A stretch of DNA of 64,000 nt from the NCBI GenBank assembly GCA_030017475.1, contig JASEIO010000001.1, positions 37,334 through 101,333 on the forward strand, read 5' to 3'. This DNA is from a bacterium (GTDB lineage Bacteria; UBA9089; JASEIO01). Of the stretch, positions 17,601 through 27,707 are shown one piece after another. The translations under genes were made by a program, and so were the position numbers. The first letter of the stretch is position 1, and every line of letters starts with the position of its first letter. The notes beneath the pieces were generated by a model, which saw nothing but the letters and a program-made list of their open reading frames with translations, ran no database searches and was not told the DNA's origin.

Positions 17601-18850
17601 ATGCCAAAGACTATTTCTGAGAAGATCTTAAGTAATCATTGCAGTAAATCGGTCTATGCAGGAGATATCGCTATATGTAATATAGATTTTGCCTTTGCCC
17701 AGGATGGCACTTCTCCTTTAGCCATCCGAGCCTTTAAGAAGATGGGAGGGAAGAGTGTATTCGATAGAGAAAAGGTTGCCTTTGTTATTGATCATTCTTC
17801 TCCTTCACCCAATGAGGCAATTTCTGCCTTACATAGGTTGATGCGAAAATTTGCTGACTTGCATGAGATAAAGGTTTATGATATTGGAAGCGGTGTATGT
17901 CATCAAGTAATTCCTGAGGGAGGACATGTATTTCCAGGTAGTTTAGTAATAGGGGCTGATTCTCATACCTGTACGTACGGGGCGATAAATGCATTTTCCA
18001 CTGGTGTTGGTTCAACAGATCTGGCCGCAGCCTTTGTCTCAGGGAAACTTTGGTTTAAGGTACCAGAGACAATAAAGATTGAAATAGTGGGTAGATTACC
18101 TTATGGGGTATATGCTAAGGATTTAATTTTACATATAATAGGTGACTTAGGAGCAAATGGTGCCAATTATAAAGCGGTGGAGTTTACAGGTTCTGTAGTA
18201 GAGGATTTGAGCGTTGATGCCAGATTCACAATCGCCAATATGGTTACGGAGGCTGGAGCAAAGGTAGGGATCTTTACGGTTGATGATAAAACGAGGGAAT
18301 GGCTTCGGAAATATTACAGGAAACCAATTAATCCTGTTTTACCTGATCCGGATGCAAATTATGTGGATATAAAAAGGTATGATGTTTCATCCCTCCAACC
18401 ACAGATAGCCTCTCCCCATGCAGTAGATAATGTATGTAGGGTTTCTGATCTCTCTTCAGTTAAGATCAATCAGGCGTTTTTAGGAACATGTACAAATGGA
18501 AGATTGGAAGATTTACGGATAGGGGCTTCTATACTTAAAGGAAGACGCGTCCATCCACAAGTTAGATTAATCATTGCTCCTGCTTCTCGCCTGATTTATC
18601 TCGAAGCAATAAAGGAGGGAATATTACAGGTATTAGTTGAAGCTGGGGGAGTTGTGGTTACTCCTGGATGTGGGTGTTGTGTTGGTACCCATAATGGAAT
18701 ACCATCTGATTTTGAGCGAGTAATATCAACATCTAATCGCAATTTTCAAGGCAGGATGGGAAATAGGCGAGCCTTTATTTACTTAGCCAGTCCAGCAACA
18801 GTCGCCGCTTCGAGTATAACTGGAAAGATAACTGATCCACGAGAATTTCT

Positions 18851-18854
<4 letters not shown>
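17601..18854 (+). CDS. leuC: 3-isopropylmalate dehydratase large subunit (LeuC/homoaconitase family)
   Basis: This aconitase-family subunit binds a [4Fe-4S] cluster and, with the small subunit, isomerises isopropylmalate or a related hydroxy acid. Cluster ligands are visible as Cys297 (FLGTCTNGRLEDL) and Cys357/Cys360 (TPGCGCCVGTHNG). GADSHTCTYGAINAFSTGVG is another family signature. The 417-residue length matches the archaeal/thermophile-type LeuC2 branch, which also includes homoaconitases and methylbutanol-type enzymes, so the exact substrate is not certain. Its stop overlaps the small-subunit start by four bases. No leuA or leuB lies beside it. Confidence 0.88.
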
Positions 18855-20635
<1,781 letters not shown>

Positions 20636-20637
<2 letters not shown>

Positions 20638-20708
20638 GCCGTTAGCTCAGTTGGTAGAGCACCGGCCTTTTAAGCCGGGTGTCGCTGGTTCGATTCCAGC
20701 ACGGCTCA
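20636..20708 (+). tRNA. tRNA-Lys (anticodon TTT)
   Basis: A full cloverleaf can be drawn: acceptor GAGCCGT/ACGGCTC, D arm GCTC/GAGC, anticodon arm CCGGC-CTTTTAA-GCCGG with anticodon TTT at 20669-20671, and T arm GCTGG-TTCGATT-CCAGC. The discriminator is A and CCA is not encoded. The 5' end overlaps the purA stop codon by two bases, so the tRNA is probably cut out of the purA message. Confidence 0.95.
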
Positions 20709-20770
20709 TAACCCTTTATGGCTAGAAACCTCCATTGAAATCTTCCTGTTTCCAACAAAGAAAGAGGACA

Positions 20771-20844
20771 GCCCACATAGCTCAGAAGGTCAGAGTGCAT
20801 CCTTGGTAAGGATGAGGTCACCGGTTCGATTCCGGTTGTGGGCT
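20771..20844 (+). tRNA. tRNA-Thr (anticodon GGT)
   Basis: Cloverleaf: acceptor GCCCACA/TGTGGGC, D arm GCTC/GAGT, anticodon arm CATCC-TTGGTAA-GGATG with anticodon GGT at 20805-20807, T arm ACCGG-TTCGATT-CCGGT. The discriminator is T and CCA is not encoded. It ends nine bases before the ATG of the PASTA protein, so both tRNAs appear to belong to one transcript running from purA. Confidence 0.95.
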
Positions 20845-20852
20845 TTAAAGAT

Positions 20853-21605
20853 ATGGAAAAAATAAAGAAGGTTTTTTCTATAATAAAGGTGGTGAGTTTA
20901 TTAGGATTCTTTATTGCTATTGGTGCCATAACTTCGGTTTTTACTATTATCTTTTTTGCCCCTTCCCGGCAGGAGGTGATTGTGCCAAATGTAATAGGGA
21001 AGGATTTTGCTTCGGCCTTTGAGATCTTATCCACCAATAAGCTGGATATTAAAAAGGTTTCAGAATATCATGACACCATTCCCAAAGATTTTGTTATTTC
21101 GCAAACTCCATCCCCTGGGAAAAAGATTAAAGAAGGAAGAAGGATATGGCTTGTGGTAAGTTCTGGGAGGGAGGTTTTTGAAATGCCTGACTTACGAAAT
21201 TGCACTGTTCGTGAGGCACAAGAAAGGCTTTATAGAATTTCTAAAGGTTTAAGGATTGTGACCACTTCTTTTGTTCATACAAACTTTCCAAAGGGCTGTA
21301 TTATTGCTCAGGCCCCTTTGCCTTTCTCAAAGATAGAAAAAGGAGATGTGATTTCTGTTCTTGTAAGTCATGGCCCTCATCCCAAATCCTTTCTTATGCC
21401 AGAATTTATTGGGATGAACTGGCAATATGTAAATAGGGAAATCGAGAGATTAGGATTGATTATAGAGGATGTGGTAGAGAAGGTAGATTATAATGTAGAA
21501 GAAGGGATAGTCTTAGAACAAAATCCACCTTTCGGGTTTAAGGTGAGGAAAGGGGATTATGTTAATTTGGTTATTAGTAAACATGAAGAGAAATTAGATG
21601 ATTAA
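20853..21605 (+). CDS. membrane-anchored PASTA-domain protein
   Basis: One N-terminal membrane segment (about residues 11-34) is followed by three PASTA repeats, each with the pattern PxxIGxxxxxAxxxL and an SQTPSPGxKIxxG-type end. They start near residues 40, 110 and 180. PASTA domains bind peptidoglycan or beta-lactams and are usually attached to Ser/Thr kinases or penicillin-binding proteins; here no catalytic domain is present. ATG 20853 is preferred; an in-frame GTG at 20838 would lie inside the tRNA gene. The 3' end overlaps rpe by eight bases. The substrate and partner are unknown. Confidence 0.85.
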   Translation: MEKIKKVFSIIKVVSLLGFFIAIGAITSVFTIIFFAPSRQEVIVPNVIGKDFASAFEILSTNKLDIKKVSEYHDTIPKDFVISQTPSPGKKIKEGRRIWLVVSSGREVFEMPDLRNCTVREAQERLYRISKGLRIVTTSFVHTNFPKGCIIAQAPLPFSKIEKGDVISVLVSHGPHPKSFLMPEFIGMNWQYVNREIERLGLIIEDVVEKVDYNVEEGIVLEQNPPFGFKVRKGDYVNLVISKHEEKLDD

Positions 21606-22239
21606 GATTTCGCCATCGATTCTTTCAGGGGATCTTAGTGATTTATCACGAGAAATAAAAAGGATTGAGCATGCAGATGTAGATCTTGTCCATCTTGATA
21701 TTATGGATGGTCATTTTGTGCCTAATTTTACCTTTGGCCCAATGGTTGTAAAGACACTAAGAGATAAAACAGATTTAGTCTTCGATGTACATCTTATGAT
21801 TGAAAAACCAGAGAGGTTTATTACACAGTTTATTAAAGCAGGGGCAGATATCTTGACATTTCATGTAGAGGCAGTTTCGGAGTTAAAGCCCGCCATCTTC
21901 CTTATCAAGGATCAAGGAAAGAAGGCAGGAGTGGCATTACGTCCAGCAACCCCTCTTCAGAGCATAGAGTCTATCTTGGGATGGGTCGATTTAGTTTTGA
22001 TAATGTCTGTCAATCCTGGAATAGGTGGACAGAGGTTTATGGAAGATGTTATCCCCAAAATTAAGGAGTTAAGAAGTCGTTTTTCTTTGGATATCGAAGT
22101 TGATGGAGGGGTAAAACCAGATAATATAAGAGAGGTTGTCCGGGCTGGAGCAAATATTCTTGTAGCAGGTTCATTTGTATTTGAATATAAAGACCTATCC
22201 ATACCTATTAAGATACTTAGGGAGAAGGCTGAGGGATAG
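21598..22239 (+). CDS. rpe: ribulose-phosphate 3-epimerase
   Basis: Rpe interconverts ribulose 5-phosphate and xylulose 5-phosphate in the pentose phosphate pathway. The TIM-barrel motifs are complete: ISPSILSGDLSDL at the N-terminus, HLDIMDGHFVPNFTFGP with metal-binding His/Asp, VFDVHLMIEKPE, MSVNPGIGGQRFM, and IEVDGGVKPDNI with the second catalytic Asp. The 213-residue length is normal. The start overlaps the PASTA gene. Confidence 0.96.
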   Translation: MIKISPSILSGDLSDLSREIKRIEHADVDLVHLDIMDGHFVPNFTFGPMVVKTLRDKTDLVFDVHLMIEKPERFITQFIKAGADILTFHVEAVSELKPAIFLIKDQGKKAGVALRPATPLQSIESILGWVDLVLIMSVNPGIGGQRFMEDVIPKIKELRSRFSLDIEVDGGVKPDNIREVVRAGANILVAGSFVFEYKDLSIPIKILREKAEG

Positions 22240-22241
22240 AG

Positions 22242-23255
22242 ATGATTAAAGTGGCTATAGTTGGTGCTACTGGATATTCAGGGAGAGAGTTGATAAAGAT
22301 ACTTATAAGACATCCTGAGGTGGAAATAGTTTGGTTATCTGGAAAGGTAGAAAAGGTAACACCCATATCAACTATCTTCCCAGAATTAAAGGGAAGGATT
22401 GAATTAGATTGTTACGATTTTGTCTTTGATAATAAAACCGCTGGATCAGCTGATTTGATATTTTTAGCTGTTCCCCATAGGGTTTCTATGGATATTGCAC
22501 CGAGGTTCCTCTCCTTGGGAAAGAAGATTATTGATTTATCCGCTGATTTTAGACTAAATGACCCACTCTTGTATAAAAAGTGGTATGGGGTGGAGCATAA
22601 GAGCGCAAGGTTACTCTCGGAGGCTGTTTATGGACTGCCTGAGATCTATCGTTCTCAAATCCGAGGTGCTTCATTAATTGCAAATCCAGGGTGCTATCCA
22701 ACGTCTGTTATCTTAGGGTTAGCACCTTTATTGAACCCCGGATTTGTGGAGTTAAACAGTATCATTGTAGATGCAAAGACTGGAATTTCTGGAGCAGGAA
22801 GGGTTCCGCAGATTTTCACCCATTATTCTGAAAGGAATGAAAGTATTAAGGGCTACAAGATACTTTCTCATCAACATACCCCAGAGATTGAGCAGGAGCT
22901 TACAAAACTTGCTAAAAGAAGGGTAAGCATTACCTTTGTTCCTCATCTTGTACCTATGGATAGAGGGATTTTATCTACTATCTATCTAACTTTAAAAAGA
23001 TGTACTCGAGAGAAGGATATCTTAGAGATGTATAAAGATTTTTATGATAAAGAACCATTTATTCGCATTCAAGATCAGGCGCCAGACACAAAGGATGTTT
23101 TAAATACAAATTTCTGTGATATATTTTTAATTGCAAAAAAGAGGCAGATAGTGATATTTTCTGTGATTGATAATCTATGGAAGGGGGCATCTTCCCAAGC
23201 TATACAAAATATGAACATAATGTTTGGCTTTGAAGAAGGGACGGGATTGAGATGA
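22242..23255 (+). CDS. argC: N-acetyl-gamma-glutamyl-phosphate reductase
   Basis: ArgC reduces N-acetylglutamyl phosphate in arginine synthesis. It has an N-terminal Rossmann motif (VAIVGATGYSGRELIKIL) and the catalytic cysteine in IANPGCYPTSVILGLAPLL (about residue 150). HLVPMDRGILSTIYL lies near the C-terminus. The 337 residues are typical. The start comes two bases after rpe and the stop overlaps argJ (ATGA). No argB or argD was found in the window. Confidence 0.96.
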   Translation: MIKVAIVGATGYSGRELIKILIRHPEVEIVWLSGKVEKVTPISTIFPELKGRIELDCYDFVFDNKTAGSADLIFLAVPHRVSMDIAPRFLSLGKKIIDLSADFRLNDPLLYKKWYGVEHKSARLLSEAVYGLPEIYRSQIRGASLIANPGCYPTSVILGLAPLLNPGFVELNSIIVDAKTGISGAGRVPQIFTHYSERNESIKGYKILSHQHTPEIEQELTKLAKRRVSITFVPHLVPMDRGILSTIYLTLKRCTREKDILEMYKDFYDKEPFIRIQDQAPDTKDVLNTNFCDIFLIAKKRQIVIFSVIDNLWKGASSQAIQNMNIMFGFEEGTGLR

Positions 23256-24433
23256 TTGAAGAGATCCAAGGGGGAGGAATAACCTCTGTTCCTGGAATTA
23301 AGGCGAGTGGTGTTCATTGTGGAATAAAGAAGGAGGGATTAGATTTGGCACTTATTTATTCATCAACACCTTCTCATTTTGCCTGTATGTATACTACAAA
23401 TAGAATAAAGGGTGCTCACATTTTGGTAAATAAAAGAAGAAAGGGGAAGATTCAAGCTGTGGTTATAAATTCAGGAAATGCTAATTGTTGTACAGGTAGA
23501 AGAGGAATCGATGATGCAGAGAGAATGGCTGTCCTTACTGCTGAAAGATTAAATATTTCCCCATCCGCAGTTTTAGTTGCTTCAACTGGTATAATTGGTG
23601 TTCCTTTGCCAATGGATAAGATCGAGCGAGGGATAGATGAGGCTGTGAAGAAACTAAGTGAAGAAGGTGGTATAAGAGCCTCCCAAGCTATCTTGACTAC
23701 TGACACAAGACCTAAGCAATTTGCTATAAGGTATAGCATGAATGGAGAGAGATTGGTGATAGGTGGGATAGCTAAAGGTGCAGGTATGATTCATCCACGA
23801 CTTGGTACTATGTTAGCCTTTATAGCTACTAATGCTGCAATTAGCTCACAGTCCTTAAGAATTTACTTGAAAAAATCAGTGGATAATTCTTTTAATCTAA
23901 TTACTGTGGATGGGGATACTAGTCCTAATGACCTTGTAGTTTTATTAGCTAATGGGAATCTAAAGATGGGGCAAGATATACCCTATCATAAAAAATTTCA
24001 AGAGGCCTTAGACTACGTAACCCATCACTTAGCTAAAATGATCGTTGAAGATGGAGAAGGTGCAACTAAGCTAATAGTTATTCATGTAAAAGGAGCAAGA
24101 AGTATGTCGGATGCGAAAAGGGTTGCCTTTTCCATTGGGAAATCAAATCTGGTTAAGAGTGCCATTTATGGATGCAGTCCTAATTGGGGGAGGATTATTA
24201 CTGCTTCGGGCGGAGCAGGGGTAAATATTAAGCAAGATAAGATAGATATATACCTTGGTGGGGAAATGGTTTGTAAAGACGGTTGCATGGTAAATTTCGA
24301 CTTGGTAAAGGTAAGGGAGATTCTACAGAAAAAAGAGGTTTTATTAACTGTTGATTTAAAATTGGGTAGTTCAGAGGCTCGGGTTTTAACCCCTGATCTT
24401 TCCCCTGAGTATGTGAAGATTAATGCCCCATAA
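23252..24433 (+). CDS. argJ: glutamate N-acetyltransferase / amino-acid N-acetyltransferase
   Basis: ArgJ moves the acetyl group from N-acetylornithine to glutamate and makes the pathway cyclic. The self-cleavage site is recognisable as HPRLGTMLAFIATNAA. The nucleophile would be the Thr of LGTML; a Gly replaces the usual Ala before it. SGNANCCTGRRG near the N-terminus, INSGNAN-type motifs and VDGDTSPNDLVV are also family features. The length of 393 is normal. It follows argC with a four-base overlap. Confidence 0.95.
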   Translation: MIEEIQGGGITSVPGIKASGVHCGIKKEGLDLALIYSSTPSHFACMYTTNRIKGAHILVNKRRKGKIQAVVINSGNANCCTGRRGIDDAERMAVLTAERLNISPSAVLVASTGIIGVPLPMDKIERGIDEAVKKLSEEGGIRASQAILTTDTRPKQFAIRYSMNGERLVIGGIAKGAGMIHPRLGTMLAFIATNAAISSQSLRIYLKKSVDNSFNLITVDGDTSPNDLVVLLANGNLKMGQDIPYHKKFQEALDYVTHHLAKMIVEDGEGATKLIVIHVKGARSMSDAKRVAFSIGKSNLVKSAIYGCSPNWGRIITASGGAGVNIKQDKIDIYLGGEMVCKDGCMVNFDLVKVREILQKKEVLLTVDLKLGSSEARVLTPDLSPEYVKINAP

Positions 24434-24459
24434 GTAGTTATAGATGAAGAGATGTTTTG

Positions 24460-25572
24460 ATGTCAGGTGGAGGATTGACAAGTAAAAAGGAAATGGGATC
24501 GGTTATCGAGGCTATTAAATGGGTTAATGGAAGGTTAGAAATTTTGGATCAGACAAGATTGCCTTTTCAATTTACTAATTTAGTCTGTCAGACTCCAGAG
24601 GAGGTTAGAGAGGCAATCAGAAAGCTTCGGGTAAGGGGGGCACCTTTAATAGGAATTGTTGGAGCATATGGGGTGGTTTTAGGGATTCAAAATTCTGAAA
24701 GCTCTAATTATATAGAGTTTAAAAATGAGCTTGATACTGTGATTAATCTATTAAAAGACTCTCGTCCTACAGCTCAAAATCTTTTCTGGGCTCTAAATAG
24801 GATGCAGAGGTGTTGTGAAAGAAATAGGAATAAGGAGATTTCTGTTTTGAAGGAATTGCTAAAAAAGGAGGCAGTGAAGATTCATCAAGATGATAAAAAA
24901 AGGTGTTTAAGGATAGGTGAGAATGGCGCCCAATTAATTCGAGAAGGAGATACAATTCTTACCCATTGTAATGCTGGGGCTTTGGCTACTGGCGGTATCG
25001 GGACAGCTTTAGGTGTTATTTATACTGCAAATAGAGAAGGAAAGGGAATAAAGGTTTTTGTAGACGAAACCCGTCCCTTATTACAAGGAGCTCGATTAAC
25101 TGCCTGGGAACTTAAGCATGCAGGTATTCCAGTTACATTGATTTGTGACAATATGGTAGGATGGGTTATGAAAAAGGGTTTAATAGATTGTTGTATTGTA
25201 GGAGCCGATAGGATTGCGTCAAATGGCGATACAGCTAATAAAATTGGCACTTATAATATTTCAGTATTGGCTTGCCATCACAAGATTCCATTTTATATAG
25301 CAGCTCCAATATCAACCTTTGACTTAAATCTAAAAGATGGATCGGAAATTCCTATTGAAGAGAGAGGGGAGGAAGAGGTAATCAATTGGCATGGAAAGAG
25401 GATTGCTCCAAAAGATATAGATGTGTATACACCTGCATTTGACGTAACCCCAGGAGAATATATAACAGCAATAATTACTGAACATGGCATTATTTATCCA
25501 CCTTATAAAGAAAACCTTAAAGTAATTGCTAATAAAATTGGTGAGAATTCACAGATAAACATAGATAAATGA
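24460..25572 (+). CDS. mtnA: S-methyl-5-thioribose-1-phosphate isomerase
   Basis: MtnA isomerises methylthioribose 1-phosphate in methionine salvage; the family is related to eIF2B alpha and ribose-1,5-bisphosphate isomerase. The catalytic Cys and Asp regions are present as LTHCNAGALATGGIGTALG and IVGADRIASNGDTANKIGTY. IRKLRVRGAPLIGIVGAYGV marks the N-terminal part. ATG 24460 is chosen over the TTG just before it. The adjacent phosphorylase mtnP makes its substrate from methylthioadenosine, so the pair forms a salvage unit. Confidence 0.93.
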   Translation: MSGGGLTSKKEMGSVIEAIKWVNGRLEILDQTRLPFQFTNLVCQTPEEVREAIRKLRVRGAPLIGIVGAYGVVLGIQNSESSNYIEFKNELDTVINLLKDSRPTAQNLFWALNRMQRCCERNRNKEISVLKELLKKEAVKIHQDDKKRCLRIGENGAQLIREGDTILTHCNAGALATGGIGTALGVIYTANREGKGIKVFVDETRPLLQGARLTAWELKHAGIPVTLICDNMVGWVMKKGLIDCCIVGADRIASNGDTANKIGTYNISVLACHHKIPFYIAAPISTFDLNLKDGSEIPIEERGEEEVINWHGKRIAPKDIDVYTPAFDVTPGEYITAIITEHGIIYPPYKENLKVIANKIGENSQINIDK

Positions 25573-25636
25573 AAAAGAGATACCAATGAGATTTTGCCTT
25601 AAAGATCTTATTTATGGTAGTGGAGGTTAGAAATCC

Positions 25637-26503
25637 ATGGATGAGGTAAAGATAGGGATTATCGGTGGGAGTGGATTATATAAAATGGAAGGTTTGAAGG
25701 AGATTAAGCTACTCAAAGTATCTACACCTTTTGGTTCGCCTTCGGATGAGATAGTTATTGGAGAGATAGAAGGAGAAAGGATTGCTTTTTTACCAAGACA
25801 TGGAAGAGGTCATCGGGTGCTCCCAGGAGAAGTAAACTCCCTTGCTAATATATATGCCTTAAAAAGTTTAGGTGTTGAAAGAATAATTGGAGTATCAGCT
25901 GTTGGGAGTTTAAAAGGGGAATTACGGCCTTTAGATATAGTTATTCCTGATCAACTGTTTGATCATACAAAAGGCAGACCTCATACCTTTTTTGGGAATG
26001 GAATAGTTGTCCATATTGAATTTGCTGATCCTTACTGCCCTGATTTAAATAAATTTTTGATAGAAATATGTATAACTTTAGGTTATAGAGTACATTCTAA
26101 AGGGGTATATGTTTGCATTGAAGGTCCACAGTTCTCTACCCGCGCAGAATCGCAAGTATTTAGAAGACTTGGAATGGATATAATTGGGATGACTAACATG
26201 CCAGAGGCAAAGCTTGCTCGAGAGGCAGAAATTTGTTATTCCACAATCGCTATAGTTACAGACTATGACGTTTGGCATGCTAAATCAAGTGATGTAACAG
26301 TAGATTTGGTAATTAAAAATTTATTGGAGGGTGTTAAAAAGGCGAAAGAGATAATAAAGATGCTTGTTCCACTTGTTCGAAATAAAAAAAGGGAGTGTAA
26401 ATGTGCTACCGCTTTGAAAGATGCTATAATTACGAATCCTAAACTAATTTCTGAGGAGAGAAAGAGGCAACTTAATTTGATAATTGGAAGATACATTAAA
26501 TAA
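25637..26503 (+). CDS. mtnP: S-methyl-5'-thioadenosine phosphorylase (MTAP/PNP family 2)
   Basis: The enzyme splits methylthioadenosine with phosphate into adenine and methylthioribose 1-phosphate. Motifs are IIGGSGLYKMEGLKE, FLPRHGRGHRVLPGEVNSLA, and YVCIEGPQFSTRAESQVFR. GMTNMPEAKLAREAEICYST and a catalytic Asp in IVTDYDVWH follow. The 288-residue length fits the MTAP branch. Some relatives prefer inosine or guanosine, but the neighbouring mtnA supports methylthioadenosine. Confidence 0.92.
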   Translation: MDEVKIGIIGGSGLYKMEGLKEIKLLKVSTPFGSPSDEIVIGEIEGERIAFLPRHGRGHRVLPGEVNSLANIYALKSLGVERIIGVSAVGSLKGELRPLDIVIPDQLFDHTKGRPHTFFGNGIVVHIEFADPYCPDLNKFLIEICITLGYRVHSKGVYVCIEGPQFSTRAESQVFRRLGMDIIGMTNMPEAKLAREAEICYSTIAIVTDYDVWHAKSSDVTVDLVIKNLLEGVKKAKEIIKMLVPLVRNKKRECKCATALKDAIITNPKLISEERKRQLNLIIGRYIK

Positions 26504-26511
26504 TCCTTTTC

Positions 26512-26545
26512 TTTTAAAAAAGAAAAAGCGACACAAAAAGAACAC
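26512..26545. repeat. dispersed A-rich repeat, copy 1
   Basis: Just after the mtnP stop, TCCTTTT and an A-rich segment lead into AGAAAAAGCGACACAAAAAG. The 25 bases 26521-26545 match 40164-40188 (after the pilM stop) with two differences. TTTTCTT and AAGAAAA can also pair here. Whether this is an element or two A-rich coincidences is open. Confidence 0.4.
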
Positions 26546-26555
26546 TGGCCAGAAG

Positions 26556-27581
26556 ATGTTGATTCGAGAAAGGTTTGAGCAATTTGAGAAAGAGACCTTG
26601 TCTCCCTTTGCCACTTTATCCTCTCGCTCGAAAGGAAGAAGATACGAGGAGGAAGAGTGTATTATTAGAACCTGTTTTCAGAGAGATAGAGATAGGATTG
26701 TTCATTCTAAATCCTTCCGTCAATTAAAACACAAAACCCAGGTCTTTTTGATTCCAATAAAAGAGTCTATTCGTACCCGTCTTACACACACCATTGAAGT
26801 TTCCCAGATTGCTAGGACAATTGCCAAGGCATTACTGCTAAATGAAGATTTAACAGAGGCTATCTCTTTAGGCCATGATTTAGGACATCCTCCATTTGGA
26901 CATATAGGAGAAGTTGCCTTGAATGGAATATATAAGAATGGCTTTAAGCATTCAGAACAATCGCTACGTATTGTGGAAATTTTGGAAAAGGAAGGACAGG
27001 GTTTAAACTTGACCTATGAGGTAAAGGATGGGATTTTAAAGCACTCTCGTGGATCCCAAAGTCTATTTATTGATGAAGGAAGATCTATGACCTTAGAAGG
27101 TGATATAGTTAGATTAGCAGATTCAATTGCCTATATAAATCATGATATTGAAGATGCGATAAATGCTGGAATTATTGAAATGAAGGATCTCCCAAGGGAA
27201 GCAATCCGAGTCTTGGGAGAGAGATCATCCGAGCGTATTGATCGAATGGTTAAAGATGTAATTGAAACAAGCTATGGGAAAGATGTAATATCAATGAGTA
27301 GAGAAATCATGGATTTTACAGATGAATTGAGGAATTATCTTTATAGCTGCGTTTATACAAGAAATGAAATTCAAAAAGAGGCCCAGAAAGCAAGAAGGGT
27401 TTTAGAGGAGCTATTCAACTATTTTTGCAAAAATCCCGAAGAGGTTTTGGAGAGTTTACCTTTTCTTTCGCCTGAAGAGGGAATAGATCGAATAATCTGT
27501 GACTACTTGGCAGGGATGAGTGATCAGGAGGCATTGTTGAGGTATGAGGAGATATTTTTGCCAAGGCCAGGGGTATTTTAA
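26556..27581 (+). CDS. dgt: deoxyguanosinetriphosphate triphosphohydrolase-like HD protein
   Basis: The protein belongs to the dGTPase branch of the HD phosphohydrolase superfamily, which removes triphosphate from dNTPs. The metal ligands are visible: RLTHTIEVSQIAR (His) and SLGHDLGHPPFGHIGE (His-Asp). A later Asp lies in IVRLADSIAYINHDIEDAI. The N-terminal signature RDRDRIVHSKSFRQLKHKTQ is typical. The ATG at 26556 gives 341 residues, the usual length; an in-frame ATG at 26484 would overlap mtnP and add 24 Lys-rich residues from the A-rich repeat. Specificity (dGTP or other dNTPs) cannot be told from sequence. Confidence 0.9.
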   Translation: MLIRERFEQFEKETLSPFATLSSRSKGRRYEEEECIIRTCFQRDRDRIVHSKSFRQLKHKTQVFLIPIKESIRTRLTHTIEVSQIARTIAKALLLNEDLTEAISLGHDLGHPPFGHIGEVALNGIYKNGFKHSEQSLRIVEILEKEGQGLNLTYEVKDGILKHSRGSQSLFIDEGRSMTLEGDIVRLADSIAYINHDIEDAINAGIIEMKDLPREAIRVLGERSSERIDRMVKDVIETSYGKDVISMSREIMDFTDELRNYLYSCVYTRNEIQKEAQKARRVLEELFNYFCKNPEEVLESLPFLSPEEGIDRIICDYLAGMSDQEALLRYEEIFLPRPGVF

Positions 27582-27588
27582 AGTAATA

Positions 27589-27634
27589 ATTACAAAAATT
27601 GTTACAAGAATTATTGGATGACAAATTTTGTAAT
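27589..27634. promoter_or_regulatory. 14-base inverted repeat after the dGTPase gene
   Basis: ATTACAAAAATTGT (27589-27602) and ACAAATTTTGTAAT (27621-27634) are inverted copies with one mismatch, separated by 18 bases. It could be an RNA hairpin ending the upstream message, though no T tract follows, or a protein-binding site. Confidence 0.4.
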
Positions 27635-27639
27635 TGCGA

Positions 27640-27656
27640 TTGACAATTATTGTCAA
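27640..27656. promoter_or_regulatory. perfect palindrome TTGACAAT-T-ATTGTCAA, probable operator
   Basis: Two perfect 8-base arms around one central base lie about 50 bases before the STAND/TPR gene. The inner 7-1-7 form (TGACAAT-T-ATTGTCA) has the geometry of Fur/PerR/Zur-family boxes and differs from the Fur consensus at one base per half. TTGACA in it could also be a -35 element, but no good -10 follows at 16-18 bases. The regulator is not identified. Confidence 0.5.
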
Positions 27657-27707
27657 ACCAGGACAAGAGAGGTTTGGTAGTGAGTACAAGATTTGTTAGG
27701 TTTTATA

